DNA of 64,000 nt from Bacteroidia bacterium. GTDB lineage: Bacteria > Bacteroidota > Bacteroidia > Flavobacteriales > Flavobacteriaceae. Below are positions 54,321 through 63,316 of the stretch, in pieces (position 1 is the stretch's first letter; every line of letters starts with the position of its first letter). Location: assembly GCA_030430385.1 (NCBI GenBank), contig JAUIFO010000003.1, positions 124,001 through 188,000 of the forward strand. Direction: 5' to 3'. The translations under genes were made by a program, and so were the position numbers. Under the pieces are notes generated by a model, which worked only from the letters and a program-made list of their open reading frames with translations, did no database searches and was not told the origin of the DNA.

Positions 54321-54414
54321 TTGTAGATACTTTGATTTTTAAAAGTGATTTCTCACTGCGTTTGAATTGACCAACCATATTATCTAAAGGCGGTCAACTC
54401 ATAAATTTAGGTTG

Positions 54415-54422
54415 CAAATTTA
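54415..54422 (-). promoter_or_regulatory. -7 element (TAAATTTG), possible aspS promoter
   Basis: TAAATTTG on the minus strand, 94 bases before the ATG of aspS. No closer match was seen. Confidence 0.4.
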
Positions 54423-54445
54423 ATGAAGTTAACGGACTATTAAAA

Positions 54446-54474
54446 TGAAAAAGCCATAACATTTGTCATGGCTT
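54446..54474 (-). terminator. intrinsic terminator of the RND efflux operon
   Basis: AAAAGCCATAAC/GTCATGGCTTTT with one mismatch and loop ATTT, followed on the minus strand by CTTTTTCATTTT. It lies about 75 bases past the RND pump stop. Confidence 0.8.
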
Positions 54475-54548
54475 TTCCTGCTATTAACCAAACCTTCATT
54501 ATGAGAAAAGGTTCTCTCACACATTGACTACGACATCAAAGTGTACTG

Positions 54549-57500
54549 TTAGAATTGAGTTTCAATTCTTTTATCTTGAAATGGTTCTTGAGGTACAATG
54601 TCTTCAGAAACATTTACACCTTTGATCCACATTTTAAATCGCGTTACTAAGTAAAATAAGATTGGGACTACAATAAGGGTTAAAAACGTTGCAATGAATA
54701 ATCCATAAATTACGGTCCAAGCTAATGGTCCCCAAAATATCACATTATCTCCTCCAACATAAATATTAGCATCAAACTCACTAAACAAAGTAAAGAAATT
54801 TATATTTAACCCTGTTGCCAATGGAATTAGACCTAAGATTGTTGTTATAGCTGTTAATAAAACAGGTCGCAAACGCGCTTTCCCTCCTTTAATGATGGCT
54901 TCTAAGAGATCATTTTTAGCTAAGTATGCATTATCATCTAAATCTTGCTCAACTTTTTTACGGTCTATAAGAAGCTGCGTGTAATCTAACAGTACCACAC
55001 CATTATTTACAACAATACCAGCTAATGAAATAATTCCCATCATGGTCATCATGATCACAAAAGCGCTTCCTGTAATGATCAATCCGCCAAAAACACCAAT
55101 CAAACTCAAGAAAATAGCCAGCATAATGATTCCTGGTTTTGACACCGAATTAAATTGGAATATCAAGATAAAGAAGATTAAGCCTAAACCTGTAAAGAAC
55201 GCTCCCATTAAGAACGCCATTTGTTTATTTTGCTCTTCAATTTGACCTGTGTAATCTACACTTACAGAAGCAGGCTGCTCACCAAACCCTTGCATTTCAT
55301 TCTGAACTTGAGACACGACAGCTGCGGCATCAGTATATCCAGGAGCTAAAGCTGAATACAAGGTTACAACGCGTTTTGTATCGCGATGCTTTATGGCACT
55401 AAATCCAGAAGTATTACTCTGTGTTGCAATAGCAGATACTGGGATTTCTCTTATTTGACCTGAAGCCATATCTCTAAATGTGATTTTCTGATTAAAAATC
55501 GCACTTTTGTTGTAGCGATTCTCTTCATTGAATCTGACATAGATATCATAATCTTCGCCTCCTTCTTTAAAAATACCAGCTTTAGCACCAAAAATTGAAT
55601 TTCTTAATTGTTGTCCAACTTGTCCAGCAGTAACACCAAGTTCACCAGCTTTTTCACGATCTACAACAACTTGCATAGATGGTTTTGAACGATTGACATC
55701 AATTTTCAACTCATCGATTCCAGGAATATTTTTAGAGTTGATAAAATCACGCATTTTTTCAGCTGTAGTGATCAATTCAGCGTAATTTTCTCCAGAAAGC
55801 TCTAAATTAATTGGTGCACCAGCAGGTGGACCAACAGGATCTTTTTCAACAGAAATGGTCACACCAGGATAGATGTCTTTTAAACTCTCTTGAACTTTCT
55901 TGTACAGTAATTTACTATCAGCACCTTCTCTATATTTAAACTCACGCATTGTTGCAGTAATTTTACCACGATGTGGCATTTCAGCTTGAGAACCACCATC
56001 TGTCATAGGGTTTCCAGCACCTTCACCAACCTGAGACACAGCACTTTCAGTCATGAAGTTATAGTCGCCATTTTTATAGGCATCATCTCTAATGATGTTA
56101 TAAACACGCTGCTCAATATCAGCAGTTATTGCATTGGTTTTTTTGATATCAGTCCCTTCTGGATATTCTATATAAACAATGATCTGGTTTGGTGTATTGT
56201 CTGGGAAAAATTCAACTTTTGTTCGCTGGCTTCCTACGGAAGCACCAAATCCACCAAAAGCAAAAATCAACAAGACGAATGTTAATACGGTAATTCCAAT
56301 AGGTTTTCTTCCGCTAAGCGCTTTACGAAGCACTTTTTCATAGAAACGCTCCCATCTTGGTAACACCTTGTTTTGAAACCCATTAGCCCAACCTCTCAAA
56401 AACAGACGATACGCCCAAAGTAAAACAGCTGTAACAATCATCACAGAACCAAGTGCTCTATATTGACCTCCAAAAAACACAATAAGCAATCCAACCACAG
56501 CAACGATAGCAGTTATTTTTATGATGGATTTCAACGGCATTTCTTTGTCTTCAGTAGTCATGTAACGTGACACCAAAACCGAATTAAAAAAGATGGCAAC
56601 AAATAAAGACGATCCTAGAACCACAGATAATGTAATTGGGAAATACTTCATAAATTCACCCATCACACCTGGCCACAAGCCAAGAGGTATAAAGGCTGCT
56701 ACAGTAGTTGCGGTTGAGATGATAATTGGAAATGCAATCTCACCAATACCTTTTTTTGCAGCTTCCATACGACTCATGCCTTCTTGATCCATTAGACGAT
56801 ATACGTTTTCTACAACCACAATTCCGTTGTCTACTAACATTCCGAGTCCCATGATCAACCCAAATAAGATCATTGTATTCATCGTGTATCCAAGTGTATT
56901 CAAAATCATCAACGACATGAACATTGACATTGGAATTGCGAATCCTACAAACAAGGCATTTTTGAATCCTAAGAAAAACATTAAAACCGTTACCACGAGT
57001 ATGATTCCAAAAATGATATTATTGACAAGGTCATCAACTTGACCAATAGTTTTAGCAGATTGGTCGTTGGCAATAGTGACATTCAAATCTGTTGGGAAAT
57101 TATTTTCAACAGCTGCACCAACAATAGCTTTAATCTTTTCTGCAGCAGCTACCATGTTTTTACCATTACGTTTTTTAACATCAAGCATAACAACAGGTGC
57201 ACCAAACTCTCTGGCATAAGTCGTTTTATCTTCATCTTTAAACGTCACAGTTGCAACATCTTTAAGATATATAGCATTGCCATTTTCAGCTTTTACTACA
57301 AAATTTTCAAGTTCGTCTGGTGTATCAATTTCTCCAACAACTCTAATCGTTCTTCGTTGACCACTTGAAATAAGATTACCAGCAGACATCGTCATATTCT
57401 CTCTACTAATGGTATTAATGACATCATCAAAACTCACTTGAGCAGCCATCATTTTATAAATATCTACTGCAACTTCAACTTCTTTTTCTTGCGCACCACG

Positions 57501-58073
57501 AATATCAACTTCTTTTATTTCGTCAAGGCTTTCAATTTCATCTTCTAGGTATTCTCCATATTCCTTTAATTTATCAACAGGATAGTCTCCAGAAATATTA
57601 ATATTTAAGATTGGCATTTCTTCAGACATACTCAAATCGAAAATATTAGGCTGTACCTTTGCACCATTAAATGTTGGCCAATCTTCATTAGACGTCTCGA
57701 CATCTACTTCATCCTTTATTTTTTGTTTGGCTTCTTCAACAGTAATTTTTTCATCAAACTCTACCATTATGCTCGAATAATCTTCGAGAGAAGTAGATTG
57801 GATTTCAATTACATTACTTACAGTTTTTATCTTGTCCTCAATAGGCGTTGTGATGAGCTTTTCGATGTCTTCGGCAGTATTTCCAGGATAAATTGTACTA
57901 ATGTAAATCTTGGTTTCCTTAATTTCAGGGAAATTCTCTCTAGGCATACTTCTATAAGCTGAAGTTCCTAAAATTAGGATCACAGCTATAAGCACATACA
58001 TGGTTGTTTTATTTTCTATTGCCCATGATGATAAGCCAAACTCTTTGTATACTTTTTTTAATTTGTCAGTCAT
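54549..58073 (-). CDS. RND family efflux pump, inner-membrane permease
   Basis: 1174 residues. AcrB-like duplicated architecture: TM1 at about 23-43, porter domains, TM2-6 at about 350-500 (M-G-L-G-M-L-V-D-N-G-I-V-V-V-E-N with the proton-relay Asp, charged helix 4), TM7 at about 595-615, the second porter region and TM8-12 at about 965-1150. Compared with AcrB (about 1050 residues) it has an extra hydrophobic pair at about 515-555 plus a short linker near the end (around 1100-1125). It should export hydrophobic compounds by proton antiport with the adaptor and TolC-like protein encoded next to it. The substrate is unknown. Confidence 0.95.
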   Translation of the reverse strand: MTDKLKKVYKEFGLSSWAIENKTTMYVLIAVILILGTSAYRSMPRENFPEIKETKIYISTIYPGNTAEDIEKLITTPIEDKIKTVSNVIEIQSTSLEDYSSIMVEFDEKITVEEAKQKIKDEVDVETSNEDWPTFNGAKVQPNIFDLSMSEEMPILNINISGDYPVDKLKEYGEYLEDEIESLDEIKEVDIRGAQEKEVEVAVDIYKMMAAQVSFDDVINTISRENMTMSAGNLISSGQRRTIRVVGEIDTPDELENFVVKAENGNAIYLKDVATVTFKDEDKTTYAREFGAPVVMLDVKKRNGKNMVAAAEKIKAIVGAAVENNFPTDLNVTIANDQSAKTIGQVDDLVNNIIFGIILVVTVLMFFLGFKNALFVGFAIPMSMFMSLMILNTLGYTMNTMILFGLIMGLGMLVDNGIVVVENVYRLMDQEGMSRMEAAKKGIGEIAFPIIISTATTVAAFIPLGLWPGVMGEFMKYFPITLSVVLGSSLFVAIFFNSVLVSRYMTTEDKEMPLKSIIKITAIVAVVGLLIVFFGGQYRALGSVMIVTAVLLWAYRLFLRGWANGFQNKVLPRWERFYEKVLRKALSGRKPIGITVLTFVLLIFAFGGFGASVGSQRTKVEFFPDNTPNQIIVYIEYPEGTDIKKTNAITADIEQRVYNIIRDDAYKNGDYNFMTESAVSQVGEGAGNPMTDGGSQAEMPHRGKITATMREFKYREGADSKLLYKKVQESLKDIYPGVTISVEKDPVGPPAGAPINLELSGENYAELITTAEKMRDFINSKNIPGIDELKIDVNRSKPSMQVVVDREKAGELGVTAGQVGQQLRNSIFGAKAGIFKEGGEDYDIYVRFNEENRYNKSAIFNQKITFRDMASGQIREIPVSAIATQSNTSGFSAIKHRDTKRVVTLYSALAPGYTDAAAVVSQVQNEMQGFGEQPASVSVDYTGQIEEQNKQMAFLMGAFFTGLGLIFFILIFQFNSVSKPGIIMLAIFLSLIGVFGGLIITGSAFVIMMTMMGIISLAGIVVNNGVVLLDYTQLLIDRKKVEQDLDDNAYLAKNDLLEAIIKGGKARLRPVLLTAITTILGLIPLATGLNINFFTLFSEFDANIYVGGDNVIFWGPLAWTVIYGLFIATFLTLIVVPILFYLVTRFKMWIKGVNVSEDIVPQEPFQDKRIETQF

Positions 58074-58107
58074 TATGCTTAGACTTTAAGTTTTGATTGA
58101 TTATAAA

Positions 58108-59277
58108 TTAATCTACAGTAATGATTTTCACATCCTGGCCATCTTTCACACTTCTAGCACCTTCATCAATAATTTGATGTCCGTTTTCTAATCCAGATAA
58201 TACTTCAATAAAATCGCCTTCAGTTTTACCAGTTTCAATAATGACGCGCTTCGCTGTTGCTATACTGTCGTTTTTAGAAGTGATGGTATAAACGTATTGC
58301 TCACCTTCAGCATTTTCAGAAATAATACTCAAAGGAATTAAGATTGCATCATCATTGGTATAATCGTTGATTCTTAATTTAGCAGTAAGGTTAGGTTTAA
58401 TAGATCTGTCCTTATTAGGCACAGCAACCTCAACTTTAAATGTTCTATTTGCAGGATTAATAAAGCTTCCTGTTTGACGTACTTTTGCTGACATTGATTT
58501 GCTTAGCACAGGAAAATTGATCTCAACATCTTTTCCTTCGGTAACATTAGTTAAGTAACTTTCAGGCACATCAGTTTCGATATACATTTCATCTAGATTA
58601 ACCAATCTAAAAAGTTGCGATTGGCCAGGACTAACAACAGTTCCTTGTTCTGTAATGACATCATCAATAGTTCCAGAAAAAGGCGCTTTAACAACTGTTT
58701 TGCCAATTTGCTGTTGCATTTGATTAATGGCTTTTTGTTGCGCTTCGTAGTTAGACTTTGCTTGAAGGAATTGAATCTCACTACCAATGTTCTGATTCCA
58801 TAGACGTTGTTGTCTTTCAAAAGTGGTCTTTGCAAGATCTGCTTGAATTTGCATTTGAGCTAACTGTTGGCTTAGACCTCCATCGTCAATCTTTGCCAAC
58901 GCCTGACCTTTGCTTACCTTTTGCCCTTCTTTAACATAAACCTTAGTCAATACGCCAGAATATTCTGGGTAGATCAAGATGTTTTGTTTGGTCTTAACAT
59001 TACCTTGTAATTCTACAAAGTGCTCAAACTTTTTAGATTCAGTTGTAAATGTCGTTACCAAAGGCACTTTCATTTGCGGATCTAATTCCTTTATTTTTTC
59101 TTCTAAGGATTTTAATTGCGCTTCAATATTAATTTTCTCAGCGTCAAGTTCCTGCTTTTTTGCTCTGATCTGCTCTAAATTATCGGAAGCTACTAGGTCT
59201 TCAACAGACTGCTTTTTATCATTTCCACAAGACAGTATAAAAAGTGATACTACTGATATGATAATTAGGTTTTTCAT
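58108..59277 (-). CDS. RND efflux periplasmic adaptor (membrane fusion) lipoprotein
   Basis: 389 residues. The lipobox I-L-S-C ends at residue 17, so it is lipid-anchored. A coiled coil follows (about 25-70), then the lipoyl/barrel-sandwich halves (about 95-115 and 215-245: V-Y-V-K-E-G-Q-K-V-S-K-G-Q and A-P-F-S-G-T-I-D-D-V), a helical hairpin between, and the beta-barrel and MP domains to the end. It links the RND pump with the outer-membrane channel. It lies 34 bases before the pump gene and 13 after the TolC gene. Confidence 0.95.
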   Translation of the reverse strand: MKNLIIISVVSLFILSCGNDKKQSVEDLVASDNLEQIRAKKQELDAEKINIEAQLKSLEEKIKELDPQMKVPLVTTFTTESKKFEHFVELQGNVKTKQNILIYPEYSGVLTKVYVKEGQKVSKGQALAKIDDGGLSQQLAQMQIQADLAKTTFERQQRLWNQNIGSEIQFLQAKSNYEAQQKAINQMQQQIGKTVVKAPFSGTIDDVITEQGTVVSPGQSQLFRLVNLDEMYIETDVPESYLTNVTEGKDVEINFPVLSKSMSAKVRQTGSFINPANRTFKVEVAVPNKDRSIKPNLTAKLRINDYTNDDAILIPLSIISENAEGEQYVYTITSKNDSIATAKRVIIETGKTEGDFIEVLSGLENGHQIIDEGARSVKDGQDVKIITVD

Positions 59278-59290
59278 TGGTTTATATCTT

Positions 59291-60613
59291 TTAATTGATT
59301 GGTGAATTTAAAATGGTTTCTAGGGCAGCTTTTGAATTTACAACATCTAACATCGATTGTAAGAATTCTTGCTGCGCTGCATATAATTGTGTTTGGGCTT
59401 GTCTCAATTCGAAACTTGAAGCAATCCCTTCAAAAAACTTGGTTTGGTTTTTAGATTCAATACGTTCTGCGAGATCTAAGTTTTGTTTTTTGACATCATA
59501 ATCTTCTATAGCATATTGATAATCACTTTTAGCGCTTTTAATTTGAAGTTTAAGCTGCTGCTCTGTTTCAAGAAGATCGTCGTTAGACTTATCTAAATCA
59601 ATTTGAGCTCTTTGTCGTCTTGCTTTACCTTGACCTGAAGTAAACAACGGAATTTGTAAACTAGCACCAAAAGTTACTGTACCTAACCAAGGCATGTCGC
59701 TATGTGTAAAGTCGAAGGCATTTCTATTAGCAATATAAGAGCCATTCAAAAATGCATTTAACACAGGTAAGGATCTACTTCTTTCGAGTTTTAAAAGCAG
59801 CTCGTTAGATCGCTTGTTGTTTAAGGCTATTTTGTAGTCTACGTTATTTTGATGATTTTCTTCTTGATTTAAAAGTTCTAAATTGATGTTGTAGGTTGCT
59901 AAGCTTTCCAAATTATCGGTCAGCACTGTGTTTGCATTAATATCAACACCAATCACAAGATTGAACATTTGATAGGCTAAGCTTTTTAATCTGTTTGTGT
60001 TGTTAAGATTACTTTGAACACCTGACAATGTGATTTGAAGCTGCTCGACACTTTCTTCTTCCTCAAGACCGTTTTCAAAAATCTTTGTGGTTTCATCTAA
60101 ATTCTTTTCAAGAACAGTAATGTTGCGTTCTAGAATCTTAATACTTTCTTCTGCAAGCAACACATTTCCATACGCATTGATTACTTGTTGACGTACTTCA
60201 AGGTCTGTTTTTTCCTTAGCGTTTTTAGATATCTCTAAAAAGACCTTAGCCGATTGAAGTCCTACTAAATAAGTCCCATCAAATACTTTTTGAGTAAGAC
60301 TTGCTGTAGCAGTTACCGAATGTTTTGCACCAAAATCTGGTATGCCGTCTCCATTAAAATCTACCGCTTCAAATTGTTGCTTAATCTGATTTTGGTAATC
60401 AACATTTCCATTTAATTGCGGTAAACCTGTTGCAGTAGTTTCCCATTTTTGTCGCTCAGCAGCATCAATATCTCTCGCTGCATTTTTTGCTTGCCTGTTG
60501 TTTTCTAAAGCATAGTCAATAGCTTCTTGTAACGAAAAATTAGCAACACTCTCCTGAGCATAACTAAACGAAGTCATAAAAATGCTTATAATAAATATGA
60601 GTGATTGTCTCAT
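59291..60613 (-). CDS. TolC family outer-membrane efflux protein
   Basis: 440 residues. Signal peptide about 1-19 (IFIISIFMTSFSYAQ). Two repeats of an alpha-hairpin/beta-strand unit, typical of TolC (S-L-Q-E-A-I-D-Y-A-L-E-N-N-R near the start, then long helices with the E-L-R-Q-A-Q-T-Q-L-Y-A-A-Q-Q-E-F segment in the second half). Forms the outer-membrane and periplasmic channel of the tripartite pump. Four bases after tetR and 13 before the adaptor gene. Confidence 0.95.
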   Translation of the reverse strand: MRQSLIFIISIFMTSFSYAQESVANFSLQEAIDYALENNRQAKNAARDIDAAERQKWETTATGLPQLNGNVDYQNQIKQQFEAVDFNGDGIPDFGAKHSVTATASLTQKVFDGTYLVGLQSAKVFLEISKNAKEKTDLEVRQQVINAYGNVLLAEESIKILERNITVLEKNLDETTKIFENGLEEEESVEQLQITLSGVQSNLNNTNRLKSLAYQMFNLVIGVDINANTVLTDNLESLATYNINLELLNQEENHQNNVDYKIALNNKRSNELLLKLERSRSLPVLNAFLNGSYIANRNAFDFTHSDMPWLGTVTFGASLQIPLFTSGQGKARRQRAQIDLDKSNDDLLETEQQLKLQIKSAKSDYQYAIEDYDVKKQNLDLAERIESKNQTKFFEGIASSFELRQAQTQLYAAQQEFLQSMLDVVNSKAALETILNSPIN

Positions 60614-60617
60614 GTGT

Positions 60618-61223
60618 TTATGATTGATTCTTATTAATAAAATTGTTCAAAATGGTCATTCCTTTCTCAGTCACTATGGCTCTCAAATGGTATTCTAAAA
60701 AGTTTTCCATAAGAAATTCCATACTAAACTTTTCTCGCGGAAAAATGGCTTCATCTTTAATCCCTGTCATCCCATTAAAGTAAAGTCTGGTTATAAATTC
60801 TACATTAATGTTAGATCGAAACAGTTTGGTGTCAATTCCCTTTTGAAGGCTATCAAAAACCGACTGATGCATTTTCTCAAATTGTTTTGTTTTCAAAACA
60901 TCGTGAATCTGCGGATAATACTTTTTCAACTGAAAAATTGGAGATGTCTTTTCATTCTTGAGATATTGCATCACACACATTTTAACGTCATACAATTCCT
61001 CAATTGGGTTGACAGCATTTTCACAAACCTCGTCAATACTCTCACAAATGGTGTCAAACAAATTAAATGTCACGGCCTCTACTAGTTTCGTTTTATTGCT
61101 AAAGTGTACGTAAATGGTTTTTTTGGAAATACCCATAGCCTTGGCAATATCATCCATAGTAACACTCTTAAAACCAAGTGTTAAAAAAAGCTCTGTAGAT
61201 TTATTTATAATGTTTTCTCTCAT
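60618..61223 (-). CDS. TetR family transcriptional regulator
   Basis: 201 residues from the ATG at 61223 (MRENIINKSTELFLTLG); a TTG at 61262 would add 13 residues and lie upstream of the -7 element. The helix-turn-helix lies at about 22-45 (S-V-T-M-D-D-I-A-K-A-M-G-I-S-K-K-T-I-Y-V-H-F). The rest is a ligand-binding domain. First gene of the efflux operon, so it probably represses itself and the pump genes. An inverted repeat AGGAAACT-N14-AGTTTCCT overlaps the promoter region and is the likely operator. Confidence 0.94.
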   Translation of the reverse strand: MRENIINKSTELFLTLGFKSVTMDDIAKAMGISKKTIYVHFSNKTKLVEAVTFNLFDTICESIDEVCENAVNPIEELYDVKMCVMQYLKNEKTSPIFQLKKYYPQIHDVLKTKQFEKMHQSVFDSLQKGIDTKLFRSNINVEFITRLYFNGMTGIKDEAIFPREKFSMEFLMENFLEYHLRAIVTEKGMTILNNFINKNQS

Positions 61224-61232
61224 AATTGGCTG

Positions 61233-61240
61233 CAAATTTA
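61233..61240 (-). promoter_or_regulatory. -7 element (TAAATTTG) for the tetR-tolC-RND operon
   Basis: TAAATTTG on the minus strand, nine bases before the tetR ATG at 61223; the inverted repeat operator begins 5 bases upstream. Confidence 0.6.
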
Positions 61241-61244
61241 CACT

Positions 61245-61274
61245 AGGAAACTTTAAAAACAAAAATAGTTTCCT
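61245..61274. promoter_or_regulatory. likely TetR operator (AGGAAACT-N14-AGTTTCCT)
   Basis: Perfect 8-bp inverted repeat with a 14-base centre, covering the -33 region of the tetR promoter. Confidence 0.6.
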
Positions 61275-61333
61275 GGGTTTAATGTTTTTTTAACATATTG
61301 TTAAAGTATAATGATCACAATATCTAATTGCAT

Positions 61334-61341
61334 TATTTTTG
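61334..61341 (+). promoter_or_regulatory. -7 element (TATTTTTG) four bases before the polyprenyl synthetase ATG
   Basis: Order: TATTTTTG, TGTC, ATG at 61346. Predicts a leaderless transcript and rules out the upstream TTG at 61328, which lies within the promoter. Confidence 0.6.
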
Positions 61342-61345
61342 TGTC

Positions 61346-62320
61346 ATGCAAAATATCCAGTACTACCACGATGCTTTCGTAAAACATTTGGAAACCTACA
61401 TTACTCCTAAAGAACCTTGTTCACTTTACGAACCTATTCATTACATTCTGCAACTTGGTGGAAAACGTTTACGACCAATATTAACCTTAATGACTTCTGA
61501 AATCTTTGGAAGTTCTTACCAAAAAGCTCTTAGTGCGGCGTTGAGTGTTGAAGTTTTTCACAACTTTTCTTTAGTTCATGATGATATTATGGACGACGCA
61601 CCTTTGAGACGTGGCAAAGAAACGGTTCATGAAAAATGGGATATTAATACTGGTATTCTTTCTGGCGATGCGATGTTAATTATGGCTTATCAACTTTTTG
61701 AAAATTACGAGCCTCATGTATTTCAAGGACTTGCAAAACTATTTAGTAAAACAGCATTAGAGGTTTGTGAAGGCCAGCAGTATGATGTAGATTTCGAAAC
61801 AAGAGATGATGTCACTGTACCTGAATACCTCAAAATGATTGAATACAAAACTGCTGTACTTGTAGGCGCATCTATGAAAATGGGAGCCATTGTTGCTGAA
61901 GCTTCTGAAGCTTGCCAAAATGGTATCTACGCGTTTGGTAAAAATTTGGGTATTGCTTTTCAGCTCCAGGATGATTATTTGGATGCTTTTGGTGATCCTG
62001 AAACCTTCGGAAAGCAAATTGGTGGTGATATCATAGAGAATAAAAAAACCTACCTATACTTAAAGGCTTTAGAATATTTAAACGACAACGACAGAAAACA
62101 ACTTGAACATCTATACAGTATTAGTCCAACTGATCCTACCGACAAAATTGAAACTGTAAAGCAGTATTTCATAAGTAGTGGAAGTGCTGAAGCTACTAAA
62201 ACTAAAATTCAAGATTATACCCAAATGGCGTATGAGGTTTTAGACGACTTAAAGATATCTGATGCGCACAAAGTTGGATTAAAAGCTTTTGGTGATATGC
62301 TAATGAACCGAGATGTCTAA
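61346..62320 (+). CDS. polyprenyl diphosphate synthase
   Basis: 324 residues. First aspartate-rich motif D79-D80-I-M-D83-D84 (H-D-D-I-M-D-D-A-P-L-R-R-G) and second motif Q-D-D-Y-L-D-A-F-G-D (about 212-221), with G-G-K-R-L-R-P-I at 38-45. These define a trans-isoprenyl diphosphate synthase, which condenses IPP with an allylic diphosphate. The product length (C15, C20 or longer for menaquinone) cannot be told reliably; the residues before the first motif (V-F-H-N-F-S-L-V) lack the bulky aromatic pair expected for a short-chain enzyme. The stop overlaps the next start (TAATG). Confidence 0.93.
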   Translation: MQNIQYYHDAFVKHLETYITPKEPCSLYEPIHYILQLGGKRLRPILTLMTSEIFGSSYQKALSAALSVEVFHNFSLVHDDIMDDAPLRRGKETVHEKWDINTGILSGDAMLIMAYQLFENYEPHVFQGLAKLFSKTALEVCEGQQYDVDFETRDDVTVPEYLKMIEYKTAVLVGASMKMGAIVAEASEACQNGIYAFGKNLGIAFQLQDDYLDAFGDPETFGKQIGGDIIENKKTYLYLKALEYLNDNDRKQLEHLYSISPTDPTDKIETVKQYFISSGSAEATKTKIQDYTQMAYEVLDDLKISDAHKVGLKAFGDMLMNRDV

Positions 62321-62670
62321 TGCAACTTCCTGAAAACTTCGACGCGCTAATTACGCAAGCAAATACTCATGAGTTGTATTCAAAATTAGTATTACAGCTA
62401 AATAAGGATTTTCTTCTAGCCAATATTGACTTAGATTTTGACAATGCTATTTTGCCTTCAAGCCTAAAATACTTGCTTCATAATGTTGTATATGATCTCA
62501 TTCAACATAAATTCTCTGAATATTTAAATCTGTTGTACATCATTGACGTTTCAGAACAAAAAATTAAAGCCATAGATGGTAGTGATACACTCAAACTGTC
62601 TGAAGCTGTTACCTTTTTAATCTTGCAACGTGAATGGCAAAAAGTGTGGTTAAGGCATCAATATTCTTAA
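62320..62670 (+). CDS. conserved hypothetical protein
   Basis: 116 residues, soluble, mostly helical (MQLPENFDALITQANTHELYSKL ... FLILQREWQKVWLRHQYS). No known domain. Co-occurrence directly after the polyprenyl synthetase gene is familiar to me from other Flavobacteriia. The start shares one base with the stop of the synthetase gene (TAATG), so it is translationally coupled. The function is unknown. Confidence 0.75.
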   Translation: MQLPENFDALITQANTHELYSKLVLQLNKDFLLANIDLDFDNAILPSSLKYLLHNVVYDLIQHKFSEYLNLLYIIDVSEQKIKAIDGSDTLKLSEAVTFLILQREWQKVWLRHQYS

Positions 62671-63200
62671 AAGAATACTCTAAAAAAAGGCGCCCAAGGA
62701 TCGGCATAAATACTCTTATCGCGATCATAAAGCAGATCGTATCGTATTCCAACAGTAATATTATTGGTTCTGTAACCTAATCCCATAAATAAAGCCGGAT
62801 ACCAATACGTATCATTCTCAAAAGTACTGTTTTCAAATTTTCGGTTCACATTTAACATTTCAAATTCTGAAGACAGCTGTAATTCTGGTATTGGATTAAA
62901 AAGTCCGATGGTACTACCACCAAAAATGGTAGATCTAAAAAAGTCATCTTGTTTGTTATAAGTAAAATTAAGTCCAACTCCAGCTGCAAATCTTGAATTG
63001 AATTGATAAATAGCTGAAGGTGCAACAGTTCCACTAAAAAATCCATCACCAAAACTTAAGCCAAGACCTCCTCCAAACCTAACATGTTTCCAAAAATCAT
63101 CTGTTGGTTCTTCTATTTGTGAATATGAACACGTGGCAAATCCTAAAAAAAATAGGGTAAGAATCATCGTTTTTTTGAGAAATAGCCTTTTAAATTTCAT
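62667..63200 (-). CDS. small outer-membrane beta-barrel protein
   Basis: 177 residues. Signal peptide about 10-29 (MILTLFFLGFATCSYSQ). The mature part is made of amphipathic strands (FGGGLGLSFGDGFFSGTVAPSAIYQFNSRFAAGVGLNFTYNK ... FMGLGYRTNNITVGIRYDLLYD) and ends in ...F-F-R-V-F-F, a typical outer-membrane signal. Probably an 8-strand barrel of unknown function. Its end overlaps the convergent hypothetical gene by four bases. A weak -7-like sequence (TATATTTA) precedes it. Confidence 0.75.
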   Translation of the reverse strand: MKFKRLFLKKTMILTLFFLGFATCSYSQIEEPTDDFWKHVRFGGGLGLSFGDGFFSGTVAPSAIYQFNSRFAAGVGLNFTYNKQDDFFRSTIFGGSTIGLFNPIPELQLSSEFEMLNVNRKFENSTFENDTYWYPALFMGLGYRTNNITVGIRYDLLYDRDKSIYADPWAPFFRVFF

Positions 63201-63269
63201 TATCGTAAAAATGCGTTAAAATTCGTGTCATAAATATACCAAAAACACAGCTATTTTTAGTAAATGTTG

Positions 63270-63277
63270 TATTTTTG
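63270..63277 (+). promoter_or_regulatory. -7 element (TATTTTTG), promoter of sucA
   Basis: TATTTTTG, 39 bases before the ATG at 63317. No good -33 was seen. Confidence 0.5.
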
Positions 63278-63316
63278 ACTAAATTTTATTGAAGCGCAAA
63301 CGACTCAGATCAAATA

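Noticed and set aside
56593..57368. Several antisense ORFs of 60-110 codons inside the RND pump gene
   Set aside because: They are mirror frames of a strongly conserved gene, with no start signals and no protein-like composition.
61262..61328. TTG starts for tetR (61262) and polyprenyl synthetase (61328)
   Set aside because: Both lie upstream of or inside the -7 elements at 61233-61240 and 61334-61341; the ATG starts give normal N-termini.
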